Shown piece after piece: positions 55,678 through 64,000 of a stretch of DNA of 64,000 nt. The stretch comes from Flavobacterium sp. HSC-32F16. GTDB lineage: Bacteria; Bacteroidota; Bacteroidia; Flavobacteriales; Flavobacteriaceae. Under the pieces are notes generated by a model that saw nothing but the letters and a program-made list of their open reading frames with translations, ran no database searches and was not told the DNA's origin. The stretch lies in NCBI RefSeq assembly GCF_024171645.1, contig NZ_JALKAC010000002.1:1048186-1112185 (forward strand). The letters are read 5' to 3'. Position numbers and translations under genes: made by a program. How positions within the stretch are numbered: position 1 is the stretch's first letter; the number at the start of each line of letters is the position of its first letter.

Positions 55678-56937
55678 TTAATTAACGATGTTTATTGAGT
55701 TTGCATTGCCTTTTCCTATAACTCTTTGATAACGATCTGTACTTTCTCTGTAATAAACTAATATAGTGTACTCATTTTCTGTTTGATAAAAATTGCCGTC
55801 AATAGCATTTTCAAAATCAATATTTCCTTTTTTATCGGCCACTGTATATTGAAAGTTAGTGAAACCCTGCTTAATCATTACTGCTTTTTCAAACACTGCT
55901 TTATCTGTATTATAATCCATTTTATACTCTGGCGAAAGGCTGTAATTATTGAACATTCCGGTAATATAAATGTCTTTGTTAAGTCTGAAAGCCGGTGCCG
56001 AAAGTGTAAAATAAACCCATGCATAATCAGCTTCTATACTGTTGTCTGAGCCATTTATATTCTTCACAACAAAATTTCCGTTTACATCCTGATAATTGGT
56101 GTAAATCTGATTTCCTCTTGCTGCATTTGTGTACAAATAAGCATTATAAATATCATTGTTAGAACCAATTTTTCCAACATTATTATTTGCTGCGCGAATA
56201 TCTTTATTTTCAAAATATAAAAATTCATTACCACCCCAAAATTGCGTTTCTGCATCGTATTTATAAACAAGCTGGTTTCCAATTGTGTATTGCGGTGCAA
56301 TGTTTTTAATAGCAGTATTAAAATTTCCGTTTTGCAGTAAAACTAATTTTACATTCTGCGTTGGCGTCTGAAAAGTAATATCATTTGAAGCGATGGTAAA
56401 ATCCAGATTCTGTTTGTATTCAATATTGCTGAGGTTTCGGCTTCTTTTTACCTGCGCAGCAACCGTACAATGTTCTTCATACACAATAAATTTTCGGGAT
56501 AAAACGACTTCTTTATCTTCATTTAAAATCTTCAGAATATAATTTCCGGATAACCTGATCTGCGTTGTAAATTGATTTGGAAACGGAAGACGGTAATGTG
56601 AATAAACCTGAAGTGTATTAAAAGAATTAGAATAATCTGTAATTCGCTGGCCGTCAAAACCTCTCAAATAATCTGTTTTCGGAATATCGCTTGGTTTCCA
56701 ATTGTAATCGCAATGCGTGATTTCAAAATAATAATTGGCTTCATTTCCAAACAAATCATCAAATTGAAATTCAAACGTAGAATTCAGTTCAAAGATCGGA
56801 ACAACATTATTGCCATTTTGAACAAAAGTTACAGTTTTGATATTGTAAGGAGGAACTACTTCAGTTTGTATTTCCTGGGCTTTCGCCGAAGTAAAAATAA
56901 AAAGCGCAATTAGGCTTTGATATAAAAATTTTGGCAT
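55678..56937 (-). CDS. T9SS plug protein (DUF5103)
   Basis: A 419-residue DUF5103 protein, exported by its signal peptide (KFLYQSLIALFIFTSAKAQ). Known structures of this family plug the periplasmic side of the SprA translocon of the type IX secretion system in Flavobacterium. The blocks FEFQFDDLFGNEANYYFEITHCDYNWKPSD and SKFIVYEEHCTVAAQVKR fit the family. It connects with the T9SS cargo protein at 12372-15668. No other T9SS core genes are near it. It stands alone. Confidence 0.88.
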   Translation of the reverse strand: MPKFLYQSLIALFIFTSAKAQEIQTEVVPPYNIKTVTFVQNGNNVVPIFELNSTFEFQFDDLFGNEANYYFEITHCDYNWKPSDIPKTDYLRGFDGQRITDYSNSFNTLQVYSHYRLPFPNQFTTQIRLSGNYILKILNEDKEVVLSRKFIVYEEHCTVAAQVKRSRNLSNIEYKQNLDFTIASNDITFQTPTQNVKLVLLQNGNFNTAIKNIAPQYTIGNQLVYKYDAETQFWGGNEFLYFENKDIRAANNNVGKIGSNNDIYNAYLYTNAARGNQIYTNYQDVNGNFVVKNINGSDNSIEADYAWVYFTLSAPAFRLNKDIYITGMFNNYSLSPEYKMDYNTDKAVFEKAVMIKQGFTNFQYTVADKKGNIDFENAIDGNFYQTENEYTILVYYRESTDRYQRVIGKGNANSINIVN

Positions 56938-57014
56938 CTTATTACGTTGTAAGATTGTAAATATAAGAATTTTATTAAACGTATTAAGATGCCAGTTGTT
57001 ACATTGACAATTTA

Positions 57015-59915
57015 TTAAGAATTCAAAATGTATTCTAAATTAGCTTCGATCTCGTCATTGATATAGCTTTCTTCTAAAAGAGAATCAGATAAAAGTTTTT
57101 TATTTTCCTGCAGTTTGATAATTTTTTCTTCAACTGTGTTTTTCGAAATAAAACGAACAACGTTTACTTTATTTAACTGCCCAATTCGGTGTGCCCTTCC
57201 AACTCCTTGTTTTTCTGCAAAAGGATTCCACCACGGGTCTAAAAATAAAACATAAGAAGCCTTTGTAATATTCAAACCAACTCCTCCTGCTTTGAGCGAA
57301 ATAAAAAATAATAATGGTTCTTCTTTTTCCTGAAACAATTTTACCTGCTGTTCTCTTTTGCCGGCTGGAGTTTCACCGGTAATTTCACAAAAGGATATTT
57401 TATTTTCTTTGCACCAATCTGTATAAAAATTCAAATTGGTAACAAACGAACTGAAAATGATTACTTTCTGTTTTGCTTTTACCAAGTTTTCTAAGTAATT
57501 GGTAACGGCAGTATATTTCCCTGAATCGATTTCAGATTCCTGATCGACCATTTTTGGGTGGTTGCTCAATTGTCTTAATTTCATCAGCGTATTAATAATA
57601 CTGATTTTATCCGGACCAGAACCATCGGTTTTCAATAAAAAGTTTCGCGCTTTTGATTTTTCTTTTTCGTATAATTTTTCCTGTTCAGGATCCATATCGC
57701 AATAGTAAATCTGCTCTGATAATTCGGGTAAATCTTTTAAAACCTGCTCTTTAGTTCTTCTTAAAATATAAGGCTGAACGAGATTTTTCAATTCAGATAA
57801 AACATCTTCATTCTGTTTTTTCTCAATTGGGTTTTTAAAATTATCAACGAAAAAATTATAAGTTCCCAAAATATCCGGATTTATAAACTGCATCTGCGAC
57901 CATAAATCGTCAAGCGAATTTTCGATTGGCGTACCGCTCAGCGCAATTTTGTGTCCCGTACTTATTTTATTAATGGCTTTAAAAATCTTAGAATTTTTAT
58001 TTTTGATGTATTGACTTTCGTCCAAAATCAAATAGCGGAAATCATATTTTTCTAAAATTGAAATGTCGCGATGAATAATGCTGTAACTCGTAAAAATCAA
58101 ATCAGTTGTGGCTAATCTGCTCGCTAATTGTTTTCTGTCATTGCCCACATATTGCATTCTCGAAAAATGCGGTGTGAATTTTCCACTTTCGTTAAACCAG
58201 TTAAAAACCAATGACGAAGGCAGAACAATCAAAGCTTTAAGAGGTTCTCTTTCGATTGTGGTTTCATTTGCAAACAAATCAAAATTGGTCGTTTTTTTAG
58301 TGAATCCCAATTGTTCCTGAACGGCAACCAAAACGGCTAATGTCTGCAATGTTTTTCCAAGTCCCATGTCATCGGCCAGACAAGCGCCCAAATTGGAATT
58401 AAAATGTCCTAAAAGCCATTTCACACCATCAATTTGATATGGTCTTAAAGTTGCTTTTAATAAATCAGAAGCGATATATTCAGCTTTATAGGTTACATCA
58501 TCTTTGATTTCGGGAATGGCGTCCAGAGCTGTAAAATTACTTTTGCGCAAAAGTAAAGTACCGCTTTCTATTTTTGCCAGTTTTGCCAGCGAACCGTATT
58601 TACTGAACCATTCCAGCGGAATCAGGAAATAATTCCCGTCAGGCAGAGGAAATAGTCTTTCTTTACTCTTTATATTAGGAATAATTTCACTGAAATTGAT
58701 TTTATATGATCCAACGGTAATAATTATTTTAATGTCAAACCAATCTCCATTTGTGTCTTTTGAAGCCGAAATAGTATGGTTTTCTGTAATGATTTCTTTG
58801 CTTTCCAGTTTTAAATTTTGAATATCAAAACCTAAGCTTTCCAGCTTTTCTTTATTGTCAATTATCAATTGAATATTGATATAAGGGTCAGAACTTTCGG
58901 TTTCAGAATTCAGGCCAAATAGTTCGTTTTTGATTTTTACTAAACCAATTTCGGCCAATTTGTCTACATATAAATTTTCATCATCATTTCGTTTAAACTG
59001 AATTATTTTAGGTTCATTGGCAATACTGAAATCTACAAACGAATGTGTTTTTTTGGTTTTACTTACGTCAAAAGAATATCCGTTATAATCAAAATAAAGG
59101 TTGAGGTAATAACAGTTTTTAAAGAAATCATAAACCGGCTGAATCGTGCAGGAAACTAATTTGTCGCGAAGTTCTATTTCGAAACCGGCTGCTTCAATGT
59201 CAATCTTTTTAGCTATCTCAGGAATAAAACTTTTGAAATAATCATCGACTAATTTAGATGGAATTTCAATTGATTTTTTCTTTAAAAAAGGCATCAGTTT
59301 TTTAGCATTAAGGGCTGTTAACTGACCTAGTTTTTTATTGATAATTAACCAGCCCGGTTCATCTAAAAGGATATCTGCACTACTGTTCATTGGAAAAAAA
59401 GCCGTTTCGTTTTCTTTTAATGAAAGAGTATAGGTAATACCTTCAGCGTGTTTGTCAAATTGAATTTGAGGTTCAAAATAAAGCGGCTTTACATCGACCT
59501 TTGAGCGATAAAAATCTTTTTCAGGTCCAATGTTGAGGCACAATTGAAATTGCTCTTGCACTATCAAACTGAAAAATGAACTTAAATGAAATTTTAAATG
59601 CTGACGGATTGCAAATTCAATTTTGGAATCCTTTTGCAAATCAGCAATAGTTTTTGCGGATTTGACTTTAACACTGAATTTTTTAAAGATAAATTCAGGT
59701 TTTAAAGATTCACAGGCATTCAGTATTTTTTTTGTATTAGAATCTAACTCGTCAAAAATAATCCCGAAGCTTTGCATTACGCCGGGGCTTGCTTTTTTGT
59801 CCAGATATTTAATTTCGCTGGTATTTTCAACGATGTAGGATGTTGGGATATAGGCATTCAGATTTTTTTCAAAACTGATGTCAAAACAAAATTGATATGA
59901 TTTTGAAGGTTCCAA
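57015..59915 (-). CDS. SNF2-family DEAD/DEAH helicase
   Basis: A 966-residue SNF2-type ATPase. Residues 480-966 hold the motor: Walker A DDMGLGKT near 513-520, Walker B-like LDESQYIK, SGTPIENSLDDLW, and motif VI QGVGRAHRIGQ. The N-terminal 480 residues are diverged and not recognised. Such bacterial proteins (HepA/RapA relatives) move along DNA or remodel protein-DNA complexes. The first codon appears to be TTG (59915), with an upstream in-frame stop at 59943-59945 and no ATG. The start remains uncertain. Confidence 0.88.
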   Translation of the reverse strand: MEPSKSYQFCFDISFEKNLNAYIPTSYIVENTSEIKYLDKKASPGVMQSFGIIFDELDSNTKKILNACESLKPEFIFKKFSVKVKSAKTIADLQKDSKIEFAIRQHLKFHLSSFFSLIVQEQFQLCLNIGPEKDFYRSKVDVKPLYFEPQIQFDKHAEGITYTLSLKENETAFFPMNSSADILLDEPGWLIINKKLGQLTALNAKKLMPFLKKKSIEIPSKLVDDYFKSFIPEIAKKIDIEAAGFEIELRDKLVSCTIQPVYDFFKNCYYLNLYFDYNGYSFDVSKTKKTHSFVDFSIANEPKIIQFKRNDDENLYVDKLAEIGLVKIKNELFGLNSETESSDPYINIQLIIDNKEKLESLGFDIQNLKLESKEIITENHTISASKDTNGDWFDIKIIITVGSYKINFSEIIPNIKSKERLFPLPDGNYFLIPLEWFSKYGSLAKLAKIESGTLLLRKSNFTALDAIPEIKDDVTYKAEYIASDLLKATLRPYQIDGVKWLLGHFNSNLGACLADDMGLGKTLQTLAVLVAVQEQLGFTKKTTNFDLFANETTIEREPLKALIVLPSSLVFNWFNESGKFTPHFSRMQYVGNDRKQLASRLATTDLIFTSYSIIHRDISILEKYDFRYLILDESQYIKNKNSKIFKAINKISTGHKIALSGTPIENSLDDLWSQMQFINPDILGTYNFFVDNFKNPIEKKQNEDVLSELKNLVQPYILRRTKEQVLKDLPELSEQIYYCDMDPEQEKLYEKEKSKARNFLLKTDGSGPDKISIINTLMKLRQLSNHPKMVDQESEIDSGKYTAVTNYLENLVKAKQKVIIFSSFVTNLNFYTDWCKENKISFCEITGETPAGKREQQVKLFQEKEEPLLFFISLKAGGVGLNITKASYVLFLDPWWNPFAEKQGVGRAHRIGQLNKVNVVRFISKNTVEEKIIKLQENKKLLSDSLLEESYINDEIEANLEYILNS

Positions 59916-59963
59916 GGTATAGGGATTTGGTTGGCTTGTAAATTAGGAATTGGGCTAAAAAAA

Positions 59964-60005
59964 TAAAGAGTTTTCAAAATATCGATAATTTGAAAACTCT
60001 TTTTA
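59964..60005 (-). terminator. Terminator after the methyltransferase gene
   Basis: Stem AAAGAGTTTTCAAA / TTTGAAAACTCTTT. On the minus strand it ends with a T run, about 30 bases after the methyltransferase stop. Confidence 0.75.
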
Positions 60006-60031
60006 AATGAATTTATATCACTTATATGATG
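60006..60031. repeat. Partial copy of repeat family F
   Basis: ATGAATTTATATCACTTATA with following TGATG is close to the unit ATGAACTTATATCACTTATA at 63761 and 63910. Confidence 0.55.
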
Positions 60032-60037
60032 AAAAAA

Positions 60038-60811
60038 TTAGTTTTCCTGTTTAAAGCAAAGCGGAATAATTTCACCTTTTGCTAAACAGTATTTTTCTAC
60101 TAATTCTGGTGCAATTTTATTGGTGTAATCTTCTTCAATTACAATAAAGCCAATGCTTCTTAATTTGTCGAAATAGTCGCGTCCGTAAATACGAACGTGA
60201 TCGTATTGCCCGAATATTTTAGCACGCTCTTTTTGATCTGTAATTGAATCATCTGCGAAAGTAACTTCACGGTTTAAATCTTGTGGAATTTGTAAAATCG
60301 CCATTCCGCCCGGTTTTAAAACGCGGAATAATTCCTGCATTGCTTTTGTATCATCCGGAATATGTTCTAAAACGTGATTACATAAAATCACATCATATTC
60401 GTTGTCTTTAAATGGTAAATTGCAGATATCTGCTTTTACATCTGCCAAAGGCGAAAATAAATCGGTTGTCGTGTAATCCAGGTTTTTCTGCTTGCGGAAT
60501 CTTTTATAAAAAGCTTGTTCCGGCGCAAAATGAAGTACTTTTTTCGGCGCCGTAAAAAAATCAGTCTGATCGTTTAAATACAGCCAAAGCAAACGGTGTC
60601 TTTCTAACGAAAGTGTACTTGGCGAAAGCACATTGTTACGTTGTTTTCCGTATCCGTAAGGAAGAAAAGATCTAAAACTTCTGCCATCAATAGGATCTGT
60701 AAATTTACTTCCTTTTAATGATAAAGCTAAAATAGGACGCGCCACATAACTCAAACGAATTAATAAAGGACGCGGGATTGTATTAAGTACAAGTTTAAAA
60801 AGTTTCTTCAC
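60038..60811 (-). CDS. Class I SAM-dependent methyltransferase
   Basis: A methyltransferase of about 257 residues from the preferred GTG at 60811 (KKLFKLVLNTIPRPLLIRLSY). SAM pocket TTDLFSPLADVKADICNL, and DVILCNHVLEHIPD with the acidic LEH(I)P motif, are clear. The target is not known; the short hydrophobic N-terminus might indicate membrane-associated substrates. A longer GTG start at 60850 would add 13 residues that lie within repeat arm DNA (60827-60855), so the shorter start is preferred. Confidence 0.82.
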   Translation of the reverse strand: MKKLFKLVLNTIPRPLLIRLSYVARPILALSLKGSKFTDPIDGRSFRSFLPYGYGKQRNNVLSPSTLSLERHRLLWLYLNDQTDFFTAPKKVLHFAPEQAFYKRFRKQKNLDYTTTDLFSPLADVKADICNLPFKDNEYDVILCNHVLEHIPDDTKAMQELFRVLKPGGMAILQIPQDLNREVTFADDSITDQKERAKIFGQYDHVRIYGRDYFDKLRSIGFIVIEEDYTNKIAPELVEKYCLAKGEIIPLCFKQEN

Positions 60812-60826
60812 GGTTAAATAAATTTG

Positions 60827-61331
60827 AACACGAATTTCACAAATTGACACGGATTAATACTGTGGTGAAATTTCACGAACTTTTGATTTGGGTTAAAGTA
60901 TTATTCTTTTGTATTTAAGGCTGTCTTCTCCAAAATTGACTAATAGGCCTAATTTATTTTTTGATGCAGCCAAATAATTTAATGTCTGCTTGATTTCACT
61001 TGTTGTTAATGTTGTAATCGCTTTAAGCTCTAAAATAATTTCATCGAAAATAACGAAGTCTGCAAAATAGTAACTTGGTAATACAATGTCTTTGTAAGTA
61101 ATATTATATCTTAATTCACGATTGTAAGGGATCTCATTTCGTTTAAACTCATATTCTAAAGCGTCTCCATAAACCTTTTCACTATGTCCTTTTCCTAATA
61201 TTTTATGGACTTCCATACAAATCCCAATAATTTTATAGGATTCATCTCTTAAATATAATTCACTCATTATTCATTCAGCCTTTTCATTCTGTGAAATTTT
61301 ACGACAACATAAATCCGTGCAAATTCGTGTT
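60827..61331. repeat. Inverted repeat arms around the GxxExxY gene (family C related)
   Basis: Left arm AACACGAATTTCACAAATTG plus ACACGGATT (60827-60855) and right arm AATCCGTGCAAATTCGTGTT (61312-61331). Apart from a 9-base insertion in the left arm they are reverse complements. They bracket the GxxExxY gene, making a unit of about 505 bases. Confidence 0.6.
60893..61267 (-). CDS. GxxExxY protein
   Basis: A 124-residue protein of the GxxExxY family (motif GHSEKVY in residues 26-33). DFVIFDEIILELKA resembles the metal-binding strand of the PD-(D/E)XK nuclease superfamily, so a nuclease fold is possible. A conserved function is unknown. It lies between the methyltransferase and map genes and is held between the inverted arms at 60827-60855 and 61312-61331. 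This suggests that the gene moved in, or is linked to the repeat. Confidence 0.85.
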   Translation of the reverse strand: MSELYLRDESYKIIGICMEVHKILGKGHSEKVYGDALEYEFKRNEIPYNRELRYNITYKDIVLPSYYFADFVIFDEIILELKAITTLTTSEIKQTLNYLAASKNKLGLLVNFGEDSLKYKRIIL

Positions 61332-62148
61332 ATAAAACTAACGGCACTTTTCTGAATTCATCTTCTTCATTGCTTTCGATTCCTAGAGCTTTGTAGATGT
61401 ATTGGAAAGTAGATAATAATTCTGGTTTACCATCGATTAATGCCACATCGTGTTCAAAATGCGCACTTGCTTTTCCGTCTGCCGTTGTAATTGTCCAGCC
61501 GTCTTTGTGTTGTTTGATGTTTCTTGTTCCCATATTAATCATAGGTTCAATGGCAACGACCATTCCTTCAACAAAAAGTTTTCCGCGTCCGCGTTTTCCA
61601 TAGTTTGGCATTTCAGGTTCTTCGTGCATTTTTTGACCAACACCGTGTCCAACTAATTCACGAACTACACCGTAACCATGAGCTTCAGTATATTTTTGAA
61701 TCGCATTTCCAACATCTTCTACGCGATTTCCGGCTTTAAATTCTCTAATTCCAACGTAAAGAGATTCTTTAGTTACCTGTAAAAGTTTTTTAACTTCAGG
61801 TGCAACTTCTCCAATTTCGAAACTATAAGCATGATCTCCGTGATAACCATTTTTGAATGCGCCGCAATCCACAGAAATTACATCTCCGCTTTGTAAAGGT
61901 GTATTATTCGGAATTCCGTGTACAACCTGAGAGTTTGGACTCATGCAAAGTGAATTCGGGAAACCATACAATCCTAAGAAACTAGGAACTGCACCGTGAT
62001 CACGAATGAATTCTTCGGCTAATTTATCTAGATATAATGTAGTAACTCCTTCTTTAATTTCAGAAGCAATCATTCCTAATGTTTTCGACACGATTAAAGC
62101 ACTTTCGCGCATTAATTCGATTTCTTCTCTGGTTTTTTGGATGATCAT
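61330..62148 (-). CDS. map: Type I methionine aminopeptidase
   Basis: Map removes the N-terminal methionine from new proteins. The preferred product from ATG 62148 is 272 residues. The metal ligands are in DCGAFKNGYHGDHAYSF, VGHGVGQKMHEEP, IEPMINM and FEHDVALID. An upstream ATG at 62172 would overlap a -7 box at 62170-62177, so the later start is preferred. In E. coli this gene is essential. It stands alone. Confidence 0.95.
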   Translation of the reverse strand: MIIQKTREEIELMRESALIVSKTLGMIASEIKEGVTTLYLDKLAEEFIRDHGAVPSFLGLYGFPNSLCMSPNSQVVHGIPNNTPLQSGDVISVDCGAFKNGYHGDHAYSFEIGEVAPEVKKLLQVTKESLYVGIREFKAGNRVEDVGNAIQKYTEAHGYGVVRELVGHGVGQKMHEEPEMPNYGKRGRGKLFVEGMVVAIEPMINMGTRNIKQHKDGWTITTADGKASAHFEHDVALIDGKPELLSTFQYIYKALGIESNEEDEFRKVPLVL

Positions 62149-62169
62149 ATTTTTCAGATTTTCAGTTGG

Positions 62170-62177
62170 CAAAAGTA
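62170..62177 (-). promoter_or_regulatory. Putative -7 box for map
   Basis: TACTTTTG on the minus strand, 22 bases before the ATG at 62148. It decides between the two possible starts. Confidence 0.45.
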
Positions 62178-62230
62178 CAATTTTTATCTCATTTTTTGAT
62201 TAAATTTTTTTGTCGCGAATAAGGTTTTTT

Positions 62231-62321
62231 CGTCACGAATTTCACGAATGAGCCCAAATTACTTTGTCTTAAAATTATTCAAAGATTATAATTTGTCCTC
62301 ATTCGTGAAATTAGTGGTAAA
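62231..62321. repeat. Dispersed palindrome, family C (copy 5, short)
   Basis: CGTCACGAATTTCACGAATG (62231-62250) pairs with CATTCGTGAAATTAGTGG (62300-62317), imperfectly, upstream of map and the DUF445 gene. Confidence 0.6.
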
Positions 62322-62402
62322 TTCTTTCATTGTGATGAGCTGTGTTTTTAGTTTATTATCTCATAAAAAAGCCCTAAATTAGTAGTAAAAACGTGTAAAA
62401 TC

Positions 62403-63653
62403 ATGAAAACTACTATAGATCCAGATATATCAAAAGTAAAAGCTTTACGAAGAATGAAAGGAAATGCTTTGTCACTTTTAGGCTTTGCAGTGCTTCTTTT
62501 TATAATTGCTATCTATTTTAAAATTCCAATGCTGCAGGCTTTTAGCGAAGCGGCAATGGTTGGGGGAATTGCCGATTGGTTTGCGGTTGTGGCTTTGTTT
62601 CGTCATCCGCTTGGTATTCCGATTTGGCATACGGCTATTATTTCAACAAAGAAAAATGAAATTGGAGAAAATCTGGGAAACTTCGTTTCAGAAGAATTTT
62701 TGAATAGGGAAAAACTAGAAATTAAACTTGATGAATTCAACTTTGCCACAAAAGCTTCGGAGTGGCTTTCGCAAGAAGAAAATGCCCATAATATTGCCAA
62801 TGTGGTTGCAGTAAATATTATTCCTGGAATTTTAAAAACCATAAAAGACGAGGATATTAAAAGGTTTATTCAGGTTCAATTCAAGGAAAAACTCGAAGCC
62901 ATAAATTTTGGAGATTGGATTGCTCTGGCTTTAGAACCTTTGCATAAGGGAAATGTAAAAGATCAATTGCTTACCAATCTTCTGGAAGTTATAAGTTCTG
63001 AATTAACAAATAATAAAGATTTGATTCGGAAAAAAGTAAAAGCTTCAACGCCTTTTTTGAGTTTTGGTCTTGCTGATAAAAGTATTACGGAAGGCGTTTT
63101 TAATGGTTTGCAGGATTTTTTAAACGAAGCTAAAAAACCGGAAAGTGAAATCAGGCTTAAAATAGATGAATATGTCTATGATTTTCTTGAAAAAGTTAAA
63201 AACTCTGAAGAAATGCGAATTAAAATCAACGATATGATTTTAAGTTTTGCAGGAAAAAAAGAAGTTCAGGATTACATCAGCGGCATTTGGGATGAAATAA
63301 AACTTTCTATAAGTAATGATTTGGATAAAGGTGATGAATCTTCAATTAAAAAAAGTATTTCAAATCTAATTCAAACTTTTGGAAACGGAATCAAAGAAGA
63401 TTCAATTATGATTGATAAAATCAATAATTTTATTAAAAATGATTTGCTTTCAGTTCTTTTGAATAATAAAAAAGTAATTGGAGATTTAATTTCGTCAACA
63501 GTAAAAAGCTGGGATGGAAAAGAGGTTTCTGAAAAACTGGAATTAGAAATAGGGAAGGATCTTCAATACATCAGAATTAACGGAACTTTAGTCGGAGGGA
63601 TTATCGGACTTATAATTTATGGTGTAGAGCAGCTTTATCATTTTGTTTTTTAA
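62403..63653 (+). CDS. DUF445 membrane protein
   Basis: A 416-residue protein of DUF445 (YjiN/YheB-like). N-terminal hydrophobic segments (about residues 22-42 and 50-70, ALSLLGFAVLLFIIAIYF and EAAMVGGIADWFAVVALF) are followed by a long helical body and a final hydrophobic tail (GGIIGLIIYGVEQLYHFVF). The family is inner-membrane with unknown role. It is a single gene. No terminator is seen, and a repeat cluster follows. Confidence 0.85.
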   Translation: MKTTIDPDISKVKALRRMKGNALSLLGFAVLLFIIAIYFKIPMLQAFSEAAMVGGIADWFAVVALFRHPLGIPIWHTAIISTKKNEIGENLGNFVSEEFLNREKLEIKLDEFNFATKASEWLSQEENAHNIANVVAVNIIPGILKTIKDEDIKRFIQVQFKEKLEAINFGDWIALALEPLHKGNVKDQLLTNLLEVISSELTNNKDLIRKKVKASTPFLSFGLADKSITEGVFNGLQDFLNEAKKPESEIRLKIDEYVYDFLEKVKNSEEMRIKINDMILSFAGKKEVQDYISGIWDEIKLSISNDLDKGDESSIKKSISNLIQTFGNGIKEDSIMIDKINNFIKNDLLSVLLNNKKVIGDLISSTVKSWDGKEVSEKLELEIGKDLQYIRINGTLVGGIIGLIIYGVEQLYHFVF

Positions 63654-63708
63654 ATCATACAAATGATATAAGTAAATATAAATTCGGGCTGTTTTCTTTG
63701 CAAAAAGA

Positions 63709-63786
63709 AAAACCATATAAGTAATATAAGTTTAATTAAACTTTTGTGAGCTTCAATTAAATGAACTTATATCACTTATATGGTTT
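63709..63786. repeat. Dispersed palindrome, family F
   Basis: AAACCATATAAGTAATATAAG on the left and CTTATATCACTTATATGGTTT on the right (ends near 63786) pair with a few mismatches. Confidence 0.6.
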
Positions 63787-64000
63787 GAAAAATTACAAAT
63801 CAAGTTTTACATTCTGGTATAAAATAGTTCTCGCAAAGAAGCAGAGACGCAAAGTTTATTATCTATTGCAACTTAGCGTCTTTGTGAGATTTTTTAAGTT
63901 CAATTTTAAATGAACTTATATCACTTATATGGTTTGAAAAATTACAAATCAAGTTTTACATTCTGGTATAAAATAGTTCTCGCAAAGAAGCAGAGACGCA
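63761..64000. repeat. Tandem 149-bp unit, second copy cut by the window end
   Basis: The sequence from 63761 (ATGAACTTATATCACTTATA) repeats from 63910 onward. The 91 bases of the second copy in the window are identical to the first. The unit also contains a TCTCGCAAAGAAGCAGAGAC / ACTTAGCGTCTTTGTGAGA pair (63829-63855 and 63871-63888), an inverted repeat of family G. Confidence 0.85.

Noticed and set aside
62149..62172. A longer start for map (MPTENLKN).
   Set aside because: It would overlap the -7 box TACTTTTG at 62170-62177 and adds residues that are not typical of Map.

Overview
The window is chromosomal DNA from a Flavobacteriaceae bacterium, most likely a soil or freshwater Flavobacterium. 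It is AT-rich. Many genes follow a TAnnTTTG-type -7 box typical of Bacteroidetes. It encodes a type IX secretion (T9SS) cargo protein with a CHU_C-like C-terminal sorting domain, a T9SS plug protein (DUF5103), the ligase-associated DNA damage response cluster and a FolK-deoxynucleoside kinase fusion. No rRNA, phage, transposase or CRISPR is visible. Most of the window is ordinary housekeeping sequence broken up by several families of short palindromic repeats.

Layout. 1-5.5 kb: the end of serB, a GH3-family protein, a DUF2797 protein and a family 9 glycosyltransferase. 5.5-16.8 kb: an AsmA-like protein, sppA with an alpha/beta hydrolase, folK-dNK, a giant LRR plus lectin T9SS cargo protein, a SpoU rRNA/tRNA methyltransferase and a DUF1573 protein. 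17-26.7 kb: mutS, tRNA-Gly and tRNA-Leu, a small heptad-repeat lipoprotein, waaA, a DegT aminotransferase with galE (sugar and surface polysaccharide supply), a toxin-antitoxin-like pair, fabD and DUF983. 26.8-29.4 kb: an AraC regulator and the yceI and pirin genes, whose promoters share an identical 20-bp dyad at identical spacing. 30-35 kb: a RamB/ScfR-like regulator divergent from aceB-aceA, the glyoxylate shunt. 35-41.6 kb: a purT operon with a Crp-like regulator, a U32 peptidase and a DUF2383 protein. 41.9-49 kb: a frameshifted serine hydrolase, an aminotransferase, a fatty-acid desaturase, rsmG, an orphan protein and pruA. 49.1-55.2 kb: the exonuclease, ATP-dependent DNA ligase, Lhr-like helicase and PdeM repair cluster. 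55.2-63.7 kb: apaG, the T9SS plug, a SNF2 helicase, a methyltransferase, a GxxExxY gene held between inverted repeat arms, map and a DUF445 protein. The window ends in a tandemly duplicated 149-bp repeat unit.

How the parts work together. The glyoxylate shunt genes and their divergent regulator form a C2-utilisation unit. The repair cluster is a self-contained end-processing and ligation module. waaA, the DegT aminotransferase, galE and the GT9 enzyme all serve the envelope. The least explained material is the intergenic DNA. At least eight palindromic repeat types occupy the gaps. One type has covarying stems, another is nested inside or around a second palindrome, and one pair of arms brackets a GxxExxY gene. 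Terminators are numerous and clear, many of them shared by convergent genes.
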